Assembly: GCF_018798885.1 (NCBI RefSeq)
Contig: NZ_CP076361.1
Location: 1,711,501 to 1,775,500, forward strand
Length of the DNA: 64,000 bases
DNA from: Gemmobacter fulvus
Lineage (GTDB): Bacteria > Pseudomonadota > Alphaproteobacteria > Rhodobacterales > Rhodobacteraceae
Direction: 5' to 3'
Shown here: one piece after another, positions 35,093 through 42,942 of the stretch
How positions within the stretch are numbered: position 1 is the stretch's first letter
Layout: each line of letters opens with the position of its first letter
Position numbers and translations under genes: made by a program
Notes under the pieces: generated by a model
Seen by the model: the letters and a program-made list of their open reading frames with translations, nothing else
Told to the model about the DNA's origin: nothing
Database searches by the model: none

Positions 35093-35407
35093 TCACTGGA
35101 TGGTGTAGGATCCGGTGTCGCAAAGATTGGCGCTGTCTTCCAGCGTATCGCCATCCGAAAACACCATGCGCAGATCGTAGTCGCAGCTTTCCGATCCGGC
35201 AATCGTCACCTGACCACTGGTGCCGCCCGCCAAGGCGCCGCCACCAAGGATATTCTCTTCCCAGCTGTCCACGCCCACGGGCGAGGCGTAAAACTCGGTC
35301 AATTCCGCGCCGGACATATTCGACAGCGTGAAAGACAGATCAGCCGCCAAGGCCGGACCAGCAAACCCCACCAGCGCCACAGCCGTCAGAACCTTTTGGA
35401 AACCCAT
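35093..35407 (-). CDS. small exported protein of unknown function
   Basis: A 104-residue protein with a clear Sec signal peptide (MGFQKVLTAVALVGFAG, cleavage after PALA, about residue 21) and a mature part of about 83 residues with two cysteines (SCDYD, LCDTG) that could form a disulfide. The pattern SFTLSNMSGAELTEFYASPVGVDSWEENIL resembles periplasmic proteins of the same size in Rhodobacteraceae. I recognise no domain with a known function. The ATG at 35407 begins the signal peptide; the longer reading from 35437 is not needed. A single-gene unit with its own terminator. Confidence 0.75.
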   Translation of the reverse strand: MGFQKVLTAVALVGFAGPALAADLSFTLSNMSGAELTEFYASPVGVDSWEENILGGGALAGGTSGQVTIAGSESCDYDLRMVFSDGDTLEDSANLCDTGSYTIQ

Positions 35408-35563
35408 AGCCAGTCCTCGCGTCTTCAAACCCGGCACCCTTTGCGCCTTATCCGAATGTAGGCACAGGTTTTCACGATTCCAACGGGGAGAACGCAGGCA
35501 ATCGCATCATTTTATGCAATGCGCCGACTGGAGACGGCAAAACCACGGCAGGGCGCAAAGAAA

Positions 35564-35640
35564 AGCCGGGCAATCGCCCGGCTCAGGTCCAACAGGGAGA
35601 TGGAGCCTTGCACCGCAAAGCTCACCCTTTGGTTGTATCA
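35564..35640 (-). ncRNA. candidate small RNA or processed RNA with anti-SD-like motif
   Basis: Read on the minus strand, a first hairpin (GAGC/GCTC arms around 35603-35623, 8 of 9 pairs) is followed by the single-stranded stretch CATCTCCCTGTTGGACCTG. The terminator stem AGCCGGGC/GCCCGGCT (35564-35571 / 35576-35583) then leads into TTTTCTTTG. Pyrimidine-rich UCUCCCU between two hairpins is a common small-RNA seed layout because it can pair with Shine-Dalgarno sequences. No promoter could be read with confidence. It may be an independent RNA or a second terminator of the upstream gene. Confidence 0.45.
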
Positions 35641-35673
35641 CGGAAATGCGACAAAAACCATACAATAAAAAAA

Positions 35674-35694
35674 GGCCGGGCACGAAGCCCGGCC
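35674..35694 (-). terminator. intrinsic terminator downstream of the CenR-like gene
   Basis: GGCCGGGC and GCCCGGCC form an 8-bp stem with a 5-base loop, followed on the minus strand by seven T residues (TTTTTTTATTG). It is preceded by CCTCCCTGTTGGACTT, the same motif as in the second unit. Confidence 0.85.
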
Positions 35695-35827
35695 AAGTCC
35701 AACAGGGAGGATGCCGCGTCATAACCCCGGCGCGGCGAGGGGAACCTGTGCGGTCGAACCCGCTGAGATCAGATATAGGTTACGAAACAGGCCGCAATAA
35801 GGCCCCATGCGACATATTTATGCGCAT

Positions 35828-36514
35828 TTACGCAACCAGCCGATACCCGCCGCTTTCCGTCACCAACAGCCGCGCATTGGAGGGATCGGGCTCGATCTTC
35901 TGGCGCAAGCGGTAGATATGCGTCTCCAGCGTATGGGTGGTGACACCGGCATTATAGCCCCAGACCTCATGCAAAAGCACATCCCGCGCCACAACCCCTT
36001 GTTGTGCCCGATAAAGATACTTCAGGATGTTGGTCTCTTTTTCCGTCAGCCGGATCTTCTTTTCCTTTTCGTCCAGCAACATTTTCTGCGCCGGTTTGAA
36101 GGTATAGGGGCCAAGCTGGAAGATCGCGTCTTCCGATTGTTCGTGCTGGCGCAGCTGCGCGCGGATCCGCGCCAACAGCACCGGGAACTTGAACGGCTTG
36201 GTCACATAGTCATTCGCACCTGCATCCAGCCCAAGAATGGTGTCCGCATCCGAATCATGCCCGGTCAGCATCAGCACCGGGCATTTCACCCCGGCCTTGC
36301 GCATCCGGCGGCACAGTTCGCGGCCATCAGTATCCGGCAGGCCGACATCGAGGATGACCAGATCATAGGCCGAAGCCTTGGCCTTCTCCATGCCTTCCAG
36401 CCCGGTCGAGGCTTCGAACACATCGAAGTCTTCCGTCATCACCAACTGCTCACTCAGCGCTTCGCGCAGGTCGTCGTCATCGTCGACGAGCAGGATTTTC
36501 CGCAGCGTTGCCAT
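35828..36514 (-). CDS. OmpR-family response regulator (CenR-like)
   Basis: A 228-residue two-component response regulator. The receiver domain (about 5-120) has the acidic pocket VDDDDD, the phospho-accepting Asp in VILDVGLPD, Thr in MLTGHDS and Lys in VTKPFKFP. The OmpR/PhoB winged helix occupies about 130-228 ([16 protein letters not shown] and [16 protein letters not shown]). The sequence closely fits the essential cell-envelope regulator CenR of alphaproteobacteria as I remember it; no cognate kinase is in the window. The start at 36514 excludes a non-conserved N-terminal extension. The gene is divergent from the GTP cyclohydrolase II gene over 153 bases. Confidence 0.85.
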   Translation of the reverse strand: MATLRKILLVDDDDDLREALSEQLVMTEDFDVFEASTGLEGMEKAKASAYDLVILDVGLPDTDGRELCRRMRKAGVKCPVLMLTGHDSDADTILGLDAGANDYVTKPFKFPVLLARIRAQLRQHEQSEDAIFQLGPYTFKPAQKMLLDEKEKKIRLTEKETNILKYLYRAQQGVVARDVLLHEVWGYNAGVTTHTLETHIYRLRQKIEPDPSNARLLVTESGGYRLVA

Positions 36515-36667
36515 GGGGTAGCTCCTTGCTTTCTTCACAGACAGATGCGCCCGGCTCACTGTTTCGGCAAGATTTGCAACGAAACTCTCACGCGCTCGTG
36601 TCGACAGCACGGCAAATGTTTCACTTTCCCCGCTGCTTCGTTACACAAGGGCGCGAAAGGATGCCCC

Positions 36668-37756
36668 ATGCCGCTCAGCCCCAGCATCATCGAACGCCTT
36701 GCCCGCGCCCGTGGCGATCTGCGCATGGGGGTGCCGGTTGTGCTGACATCCGGCAGCGCCGCCGCCCTTGCCGTCGCGGTCGAGGCGCTGACCCCCGTCC
36801 GGCTGGCTGATCTGCGGCGGCTGGGCACGCCCGAACTGGCGCTGACGGCACGGCGGGCGGAAACGCTAAAAGCGCGGCCCTATGACGGCGATCTGGCCCG
36901 GCTTGCCCTGCCCGAAGAAGCGGGGCTGGAGTGGTTATGCGCCATGGCCGATCCGGCGGATGATCTGCGGGTGCCGATGAAGGGGCCGTTTCTGTGCCTG
37001 CGCGGCGGCAATCCGGCGCTGCACCGCGCCGCGATCCATCTGGCGAAAGCCGCGCATCTGCTGCCTGCCGCCCTGCTGGTGGCCGTGCCCGACGGCGCGG
37101 AAACGGCGGCCCTAATGAACCTGACGCTGATTGATCTGACCGAAGCGGCACCCGAGCTGGAACGCGCCTCGCCGCTCTCCGAAGTCGTCTCGGCCCGGTT
37201 GCCGATGGTGGCCAGCACGGCGGGCCGGGTGCATATCTTCCGCCCCGAAGATGGCGGCGAAGAGCATTACGCCATCGAAATCGGCCAGCCCGACCGCAAG
37301 GCCCCGGTTCTGGCCCGGCTGCATTCGGCCTGTTTCACCGGCGATGTGCTGGGCAGCCTCAAATGCGACTGCGGCCCGCAACTGCGCGCTGCCCTGGCCC
37401 AGATGGGGGCAGAGGGGGCGGGCGTTCTGCTCTATCTCAATCAGGAAGGCCGCGGCATCGGCCTAGCCAACAAGATGCGCGCCTATTCGCTTCAGGATCA
37501 GGGTTTTGATACGGTCGAGGCCAATCACCGGCTGGGATTCGAGGATGACGAACGCGATTTCCGCATCGGCGCAGGCATCCTGCGCACCATGGGCTTTGGC
37601 GCGGTGCGCCTGCTGACCAACAACCCGCGCAAGATTGCGATGATGCAGGGGCATGGCATCAACGTGACCGAACGGGTGCCGTTGCGCGTGGGCCAGACCG
37701 ATCAGAATGCCGCCTATCTTGCCACCAAGGCCGCAAAATCGGGGCATCTGCTGTGA
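36668..37756 (+). CDS. ribA: GTP cyclohydrolase II with N-terminal extra domain
   Basis: A 362-residue riboflavin-pathway enzyme converting GTP to the diaminopyrimidine precursor. The catalytic half (about 165-362) has the zinc site [18 protein letters not shown], the catalytic [12 protein letters not shown] block and TNNPRKI. The N-terminal half of about 160 residues lacks the acidic metal-binding motifs of DHBP synthase, so this is not a working RibBA. Its start ([14 protein letters not shown]) is a form seen in alphaproteobacterial GTP cyclohydrolase II proteins. It overlaps the downstream YkuD gene by 4 bases (GTGA). Confidence 0.88.
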   Translation: MPLSPSIIERLARARGDLRMGVPVVLTSGSAAALAVAVEALTPVRLADLRRLGTPELALTARRAETLKARPYDGDLARLALPEEAGLEWLCAMADPADDLRVPMKGPFLCLRGGNPALHRAAIHLAKAAHLLPAALLVAVPDGAETAALMNLTLIDLTEAAPELERASPLSEVVSARLPMVASTAGRVHIFRPEDGGEEHYAIEIGQPDRKAPVLARLHSACFTGDVLGSLKCDCGPQLRAALAQMGAEGAGVLLYLNQEGRGIGLANKMRAYSLQDQGFDTVEANHRLGFEDDERDFRIGAGILRTMGFGAVRLLTNNPRKIAMMQGHGINVTERVPLRVGQTDQNAAYLATKAAKSGHLL

Positions 37757-38256
37757 CGCCGCTTGATCTTGTAGTGACGCCGCGCGGCACACGCTTTCTG
37801 GGGCGCTATTTCCCCTGCACCATCGGGCGGGGCGGCATTGTTCCCGCAGCCGCAAAACGCGAAGGCGATGGCGCCACGCCTGCGGGCGTGCATCGCATCG
37901 TGGGGATGCTGTATCGGCCCGACCGTCTGGCCCATCTGCCCGATTGGGCGCTGCCGATCGGCCCCTCGGATCTGTGGTCGGATGACAGCGCCGATCCCGA
38001 CTACAATCTGATGGCGCGCGCGCCGCATCGCTTTTCCCACGAAAAGCTGCGCCGCGCCGACCCGCTCTATGATCTGGTGCTGATCACCGACTGGAACTGG
38101 CCCCATGCCGAACCGGGCCGGGGGTCGGCGATTTTCCTGCACGCCTGGCGCAGGCCCGGGTATCCAACGGCAGGCTGCGTGGCCTTTGCGCCGCAGAACC
38201 TGCGCTGGATCGCGCAACGCATCCGGCCCCAGACCCGGCTCATCGTCAAGGCCTGA
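37753..38256 (+). CDS. L,D-transpeptidase (YkuD) family protein
   Basis: A 167-residue YkuD-fold protein. The catalytic His and Cys are seen in [18 protein letters not shown], matching the HX(n)SXGC-type active site with Thr before Ala-Gly-Cys. The N-terminus is IGRGG and [12 protein letters not shown]. There is no signal peptide, unusual for a peptidoglycan transpeptidase but common in this short subfamily. It starts at GTG, overlapping the ribA stop by 4 bases. It may act in cell-wall remodelling; that is family inference. Confidence 0.83.
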   Translation: MTPLDLVVTPRGTRFLGRYFPCTIGRGGIVPAAAKREGDGATPAGVHRIVGMLYRPDRLAHLPDWALPIGPSDLWSDDSADPDYNLMARAPHRFSHEKLRRADPLYDLVLITDWNWPHAEPGRGSAIFLHAWRRPGYPTAGCVAFAPQNLRWIAQRIRPQTRLIVKA

Positions 38257-38329
38257 CGATTTTCACGGCCCTGGCTTCCCAAAGCGCTTTCAATTCCCTA
38301 TTCTGCACTGCATCAGCGGAGGGGGCATC

Positions 38330-40216
38330 ATGGCACGCAAGGCATCATCGCAGGATGACGAAATCTTTGATCTGCGCCTCGCGCGCAGTGCGCCCGATCT
38401 TTGGCCGATGCTGGAGGCGCTTTATGGCCACCGGACCGATTACGCCAGTTTCCGTGACCGTCTGCTGGAGGTATTGCGCGCCGCCTGGGCCGCCCGCCCC
38501 GCCGATCTGAAACGGCTGGACCTTCAGCGCGATCTGGAGCCGGACTGGTTTCAGTGCGCCGACCGCGCCGGATACGTCTTCTACATCGACCGCTTTGCCG
38601 GAACCCTGCGCGATCTGCCGAAAAAGCTCGATTATCTGGCGGATCTCGGCATCAGCTATGTGCATCTGATGCCCTGTCTGAAACCCCGGCCCGGTGACAG
38701 CGACGGCGGTTATTCGGTGATGGATTACCGTGCCATCAACCCGGCCTATGGCACGATGCGCGATCTGAAAACCGTGGCCGGCAAACTGCGTGCGCGCGGA
38801 ATGAACCTCTGTGTCGATCTGGTGCTGAACCACACCGCCAAAGAACACGCCTGGGCCGAAGCCGCCCGCGCCGGGGATCCGCAGTATCAGGACTATTACC
38901 TGATGTATGACAGCCCTGATCAGCCAAAGCGATTTGAAGAAACGCTGGTCGAAGTGTTCCCCGACAATGCGCCCGGCAGCTTTACCCATTACCCCGACAT
39001 CGGCAAATGGGTCTGGACCACCTTCAACGAACACCAATGGGATCTGAACTGGGCCAATCCGGCGGTGTTCCTGGAAATCACCGACATCATGCTGTTCCTC
39101 GCCAATCAGGGGGTGGATGTGCTGCGGCTGGATGCGGTGGCCTTCATGTGGAAACGCATGGGCACGCGCTGCCAGTCGGAACCCGAAGTGCATATGCTGC
39201 TGCAAGCCCTGCGCGCCTGTAGCCGCATCGCCGCCCCTGCCGTGATCCATCTGGAAGAGGCCATCGTCGCCCCCGCCGAAATGCTGCCCTATCTGGGGCG
39301 CGGGCAGCATGACGGGCGCGAAGGCAATCTGGCCTATCACAACAGCCTGATGGTGCAGTTCTGGGGGGCGCTGGCCACGCGCGACACCCGGCTGATGACC
39401 CATGTGCTGCGCAGCCATTTCCCGGCCACGCTGACCAATGCCACCTATGCCACCTATCTGCGGTGCCATGACGATATCGGCTGGGCGATCACTGATGAGG
39501 ATGCCGCGGCGCTTGACCTGTCTGGCCCGGCCCACCGAGCCTATCTCTCGGCATTTTATGAAGGCGACTTTCCCGGCTCTTTCGCGCAGGGCGCACCGTT
39601 TCAGGTCAATGAAGCGACGGGCGACAAACGCATTTCCGGCAGCCTCGCCGCGCTTGCGGGGCTGGAGCGGGCGTTGGCGACGGGCGACATGCTGGCGGCG
39701 GAATATGCGCTGCAACGCATCCTGCTGGGCCACGCCCTGATCGCGAGCTTTGGCGGCATCCCCCTGATCTACATGGGCGACGAATTGGCGATGCTGAATG
39801 ACCACAGCTATCTTGACCTGCCCGACCATGCCCATGATTCCCGCTGGCTGCACCGTCCGCGCATGGATTGGGCCGCCGCCGCCACACGGCACAGCGCCGA
39901 TACCCATGCCGCGCGCTGCTTCCGGGGGGTGCAGCATATCCTCCGGCGCCGCGCCGCGACTCCGGCCCTGCATGGCGCAACCCCGACCGAGGTTCTGGAG
40001 GCCCCCTTGCCCGGCATCTTGGCCGTGGCCCGCCGCGCGCCGACGGGTGTGGTGCTGTGCCTGTTCAACGTCACCGAACGCTGGCAGAACCTGCCGGTCG
40101 CCTGGCTGCGGGATCAGGGGGTGACGCGGTTCCATGACGCGCTGTCGGATGCGCCGGTCACCGACCATGACGGGCAGATCGTGCTGCCGCCCCATGCCCG
40201 CGTCTGGTTGCTTTAG
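38330..40216 (+). CDS. amylosucrase-type GH13 glucosyltransferase
   Basis: A 628-residue GH13 enzyme whose length and layout fit amylosucrase, which builds alpha-1,4-glucan from sucrose. It has an N-terminal helical domain (about 1-90) and a TIM barrel with the nucleophile Asp268 (VLRLDAVAF) and acid/base Glu310 (HLEEAIV). The HDDIGW motif holds the transition-state Asp, and a C-terminal beta domain ends the protein. Related sucrose hydrolases or phosphorylases of the same subfamily are alternatives. GGAGGGGGC precedes the ATG. It stands alone without glycogen or sucrose-transport genes and overlaps the convergent YggS gene by 4 bases. Confidence 0.85.
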   Translation: MARKASSQDDEIFDLRLARSAPDLWPMLEALYGHRTDYASFRDRLLEVLRAAWAARPADLKRLDLQRDLEPDWFQCADRAGYVFYIDRFAGTLRDLPKKLDYLADLGISYVHLMPCLKPRPGDSDGGYSVMDYRAINPAYGTMRDLKTVAGKLRARGMNLCVDLVLNHTAKEHAWAEAARAGDPQYQDYYLMYDSPDQPKRFEETLVEVFPDNAPGSFTHYPDIGKWVWTTFNEHQWDLNWANPAVFLEITDIMLFLANQGVDVLRLDAVAFMWKRMGTRCQSEPEVHMLLQALRACSRIAAPAVIHLEEAIVAPAEMLPYLGRGQHDGREGNLAYHNSLMVQFWGALATRDTRLMTHVLRSHFPATLTNATYATYLRCHDDIGWAITDEDAAALDLSGPAHRAYLSAFYEGDFPGSFAQGAPFQVNEATGDKRISGSLAALAGLERALATGDMLAAEYALQRILLGHALIASFGGIPLIYMGDELAMLNDHSYLDLPDHAHDSRWLHRPRMDWAAAATRHSADTHAARCFRGVQHILRRRAATPALHGATPTEVLEAPLPGILAVARRAPTGVVLCLFNVTERWQNLPVAWLRDQGVTRFHDALSDAPVTDHDGQIVLPPHARVWLL

Positions 40217-40866
40217 CCGTAATCACGCGTTCCGAAAATGGCGCTGCCCACCCGCACATGGGTGGCCCCGGCGGCAATCGCCGCCTCGAAATCGCCGCTC
40301 ATACCCATCGACAGGCCGGTCAGCCCGTTCTGCGCCGCAATCGTGGCCAGTTTCAGGAAGTGCGGACCACTGTCTGCGCCCTCTGGCGGGATGCACATCA
40401 GGCCCGACAGCGGCAGATCCATCGCGCGGCAGGCGGCAATGAACTCATCCGTCTCGCCCGGCAGGACACCGGCCTTTTGCGGCTCGGCCCCGGTATTCAC
40501 CTGCACGAACAGCTCCGGGCAGGCGCCGCGCGCCTGCACCAACCGCGCCAGTCGTTCAGCCAGCGAGGGGCGATCCAGCGTGTGAATCGCATCGAACAGA
40601 TCCAGCGCCAGCTTGGCCTTGTTGGTCTGCAACGGCCCGATCATATGCACCGACACGCCCGAAAACCGGGCGCGCAGATCCGGCCATTTGCCCGCCGCCT
40701 CTTGCACGTAGTTTTCACCGAACACCCGCTGCCCGGCCTCCAGCGCGGCTTCAACCCGCGCCAGCGGCTGCACCTTTGACACCGCGATCAGCGTCACCGC
40801 GCCTGCCGCACGCCCTGCGGCCTGTTCCGCTGCCGCCACCCGCGCCTTGATTTCTGCCAGCCCCAT
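40213..40866 (-). CDS. YggS/PLPBP family pyridoxal-phosphate homeostasis protein
   Basis: A 217-residue single-domain PLP protein (COG0325). The PLP lysine lies in LIAVSKVQPL, followed by FGENYVQEA and HMIGPLQTNKAK, and the phosphate-binding GMSGDFEAAI near the C-terminus. It buffers PLP and affects amino-acid and keto-acid balance. Two adjacent ATGs (40869 and 40866) are possible; the second has better spacing from GGAGG. The stop overlaps the amylosucrase stop by 4 bases. Two terminators upstream insulate it from the porin transcript. Confidence 0.9.
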   Translation of the reverse strand: MGLAEIKARVAAAEQAAGRAAGAVTLIAVSKVQPLARVEAALEAGQRVFGENYVQEAAGKWPDLRARFSGVSVHMIGPLQTNKAKLALDLFDAIHTLDRPSLAERLARLVQARGACPELFVQVNTGAEPQKAGVLPGETDEFIAACRAMDLPLSGLMCIPPEGADSGPHFLKLATIAAQNGLTGLSMGMSGDFEAAIAAGATHVRVGSAIFGTRDYG

Positions 40867-40915
40867 CATCCGCCTCCGTTTTGCAGCAAGATGCCCATAG
40901 CGGGCGTAAAAAGAA

Positions 40916-40941
40916 AAGGCCCCGGCAGATGGCGGGGCCTT
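40916..40941 (-). terminator. second (distal) intrinsic terminator behind the porin gene
   Basis: AAGGCCCCG and CGGGGCCTT form a perfect 9-bp stem with an 8-base loop; the minus strand continues TTTTCTTTTT. It lies about 80 bases beyond the porin stop and 50 bases before the yggS start. Confidence 0.85.
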
Positions 40942-40973
40942 GCAGACCGCGCGGAACCCGGCGGCACAAAAGA

Positions 40974-40999
40974 AAAGAGCGGGCAAATGCCCGCTCTTT
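40974..40999 (-). terminator. first (proximal) intrinsic terminator behind the porin gene
   Basis: AAAGAGCGGGC and GCCCGCTCTTT form a perfect 11-bp stem with a 4-base loop; the minus strand continues TTCTTTTG. It lies 21 bases after the porin stop. Confidence 0.9.
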
Positions 41000-41020
41000 C
41001 CCAGACTTTTGATCCTGAGA

Positions 41021-41974
41021 TCAGAAGTCGAAACGCACGCCGAGGTCGGCCACGGTCTCATCTTCATAGCCGCGCTGGATCGAGCCGGACAGACGAGCGC
41101 CGCCCAGATCGTAGTCAGCGCCGATGCCGAACGAGGTGTCTTCCACGTTGCCAGCGTAGTCATTGTCAGCAACATAGGCGCGCAGGGTGGTGGCGCCCAT
41201 GGTGTAGTTGCCGTACAGGGTGATGGTGCGGCCTTGGTCGCCGCCATGGGCCATAACAACCGGCACTTCGCCTTCGTCAACGTAGTTCAGGCCAACAGTT
41301 GCAGCGTCATTGATCGCGTAAGCAGCGCCAACGAAGAACTGGTCGTTGTCGGCAATGCCTTCGCCGTCCTGAACAGCAGCCAGAGCCACGGTGAACGGGC
41401 CCGAGGTGTAGTCGAACGAGACCGAAACTTCGGTTTCAGCGCCAACCGAGGTCGTCTGGTCCGGGTCGATTGCCGAGATGCGGCCCGTGAAGCCACCCAT
41501 CGAGTAGGAAGCGAACACGCCCATGTAGTCGGCGGTCGGATTCGGGCCCGAGTTGAAGGCGAAGAAGTTGCCCTGCGGATCACCGAACGACGAGTCGACG
41601 AAGCCCATTTCCGGATCGTACATCAGTGCGACCGAGTCATAAGCGGTGTTTGCGTTGCCGACTTCAACACGCAGACCTTCGTAGGTGGCGAACAGCATTG
41701 CTGCCGACAGGTCAGCGCCATCCGAACCCGAGGAGTGCTGCATCCGGATGCGACCACCGAAGGTCACGCCCGAATCGGTTTCGGTGGTGGCGTCGATGTT
41801 GAAACGCAGACGGGTGTGGATCGTGGTGGTCGAGTTGGTCGTAACCACGTCGTCAGCCGACCCATCATAGACCAGACCGAAGCGGCCGTAGCCGGAGATC
41901 GAAACGCCGGTTTCTGCCGAAGCGACGGTTGCCACGGAAGCCAGGATGGTGGTGGCAAGAAGAATATTTTTCAT
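41021..41974 (-). CDS. outer-membrane porin (Rhodobacter type)
   Basis: A 317-residue outer-membrane beta-barrel porin. A signal peptide (MKNILLATTILASVATVASA) is followed by about 16 short amphipathic strands. Motifs such as ISGYGRFGLVYDG and TRLRFNIDATTETDSGVTFGG fit, and the chain ends with the expected terminal Phe (VRFDF). It is acidic and resembles Rhodobacter/Paracoccus general porins. The codon use is smoother than in its neighbours, as expected for a highly expressed gene. The ATG at 41974 starts the signal peptide. Two stacked terminators follow. Confidence 0.9.
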   Translation of the reverse strand: MKNILLATTILASVATVASAETGVSISGYGRFGLVYDGSADDVVTTNSTTTIHTRLRFNIDATTETDSGVTFGGRIRMQHSSGSDGADLSAAMLFATYEGLRVEVGNANTAYDSVALMYDPEMGFVDSSFGDPQGNFFAFNSGPNPTADYMGVFASYSMGGFTGRISAIDPDQTTSVGAETEVSVSFDYTSGPFTVALAAVQDGEGIADNDQFFVGAAYAINDAATVGLNYVDEGEVPVVMAHGGDQGRTITLYGNYTMGATTLRAYVADNDYAGNVEDTSFGIGADYDLGGARLSGSIQRGYEDETVADLGVRFDF

Positions 41975-42259
41975 CGTTTTCCCTCGTTGACTCAAAGGTG
42001 CGGCCCAACTCAGGGGAATCCGAATTGGGTATGCAGTCTATTTCGGTCGAAGGGCGGCGAATTGCAATCAGGACCGGCCTGCCCCGGCCATTCACGCCGA
42101 TGATGGTGCAGCAAAGTCACAGTCCTGCCGCACCCCCTTCATATTCACGCCGCAGCACAAGGGGCGTCATGGCCCGTGCCGGGCGGCGGATCACCGGAAA
42201 AGCCTTGTTCCACCCCGGACGCTCGGCTAGACAGCCCTTATATCTACCGGGAGTCCTGT
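41975..42259. other. divergent promoter region between porin and DUF3576 genes
   Basis: A 285-base non-coding interval that must hold the porin promoter (minus) and the promoter of the DUF3576-leuS group (plus). A CCCAATTC...GAGTTGGG inverted pattern lies within about 42003-42028. I could not fix -35/-10 elements for either direction. Confidence 0.4.
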
Positions 42260-42805
42260 ATGTTCTTGCCGAGCCTTGCGCGTATCACGCTGACTGGCAG
42301 CCTGTGTCTTGCTCTCGCAGCCTGCGGTGGCATTGGCAGCGGTGACTCCGGTCTGTTCGGGCGGGGCCGCGCCGCTGCCCCCGCCCAACCCGGATATGAA
42401 GTGGCCGAGGCCCGCACCGCAGCGCACAGCGCCGCCACGCGCGAACAGGCCGAACGCAAGTCGACCATCTGGGATCTGTTCAACAACAGCAGCGACCCGA
42501 ACACCACGGTCGAGGTGAACAAGTATCTTTGGCAGGCCTCGCTTGAAGTGCTGAACTTCCTGCCCATCGAATCGGTCGATCCGTTCACCGGCGTGATCGT
42601 CACCGGCTATGGCACGCCCCCGGGCGGCGGCAGCTCGTATCGTGCGACGATCTATGTCAGCGACCCGGCACTGGATGCGCGGTCGTTGAAAGTGTCGCTG
42701 CAAGGGCGCGGCGGCGGCTCGGTTTCGGCCGAAACGCAGCGCGCCGTGGAAGATGCGATCCTGACCCGCGCCCGCGCGATCCGCGTCCGCGATTCGCGGC
42801 TCTGA
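42260..42805 (+). CDS. DUF3576 domain lipoprotein
   Basis: A 181-residue lipoprotein with a signal peptide and lipobox LALAAC (Cys22), then a low-complexity linker, then the DUF3576 domain (about 65-181). That domain contains STIWDLFNNSSDPNTTVEVN and KYLWQASLEVLNFLPIESVD. The family is confined largely to alphaproteobacteria and lies directly before leuS in many of them; its function is unknown, probably outer-membrane associated. The ATG at 42260 begins the signal peptide. Confidence 0.85.
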   Translation: MFLPSLARITLTGSLCLALAACGGIGSGDSGLFGRGRAAAPAQPGYEVAEARTAAHSAATREQAERKSTIWDLFNNSSDPNTTVEVNKYLWQASLEVLNFLPIESVDPFTGVIVTGYGTPPGGGSSYRATIYVSDPALDARSLKVSLQGRGGGSVSAETQRAVEDAILTRARAIRVRDSRL

Positions 42806-42942
42806 CCGGGGCCGCGCCCCACCCGCCTGCCCCGCATCTGCCTGCGCGCATCCCACTGGCCTTTCACGGGGCGGCAGTGTAATCCGGCGCGGGCAATCCC
42901 CAGGCCGCCTGGCCCTGGACAGTCTGGATGAAAGAGGCAAGC

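Larger units (their letters stand above)
35408..35827. other. 420-base non-coding interval with two related hairpin units
   Basis: No protein-coding gene is supported here. On the minus strand it carries the 3' region of the CenR-like gene, two intrinsic terminators (35674-35694 and 35564-35583), and an extra hairpin at about 35603-35623. A 13-base identical block, GTCCAACAGGGAG on the plus strand, occurs at 35587-35599 and 35697-35709, each time next to a GCCGGGC-type terminator stem. The interval 35408-35550 shows nothing I can name. Confidence 0.6.

Noticed and set aside
35599-35800. Two tiny plus-strand genes starting at ATG right after AACAGGGAG (22 and 29 codons)
   Set aside because: The repeated AACAGGGAG-ATG looks like a ribosome-binding site and start, but the peptides are unrelated and not protein-like. 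The block is better explained as the minus-strand motif preceding terminator stems.
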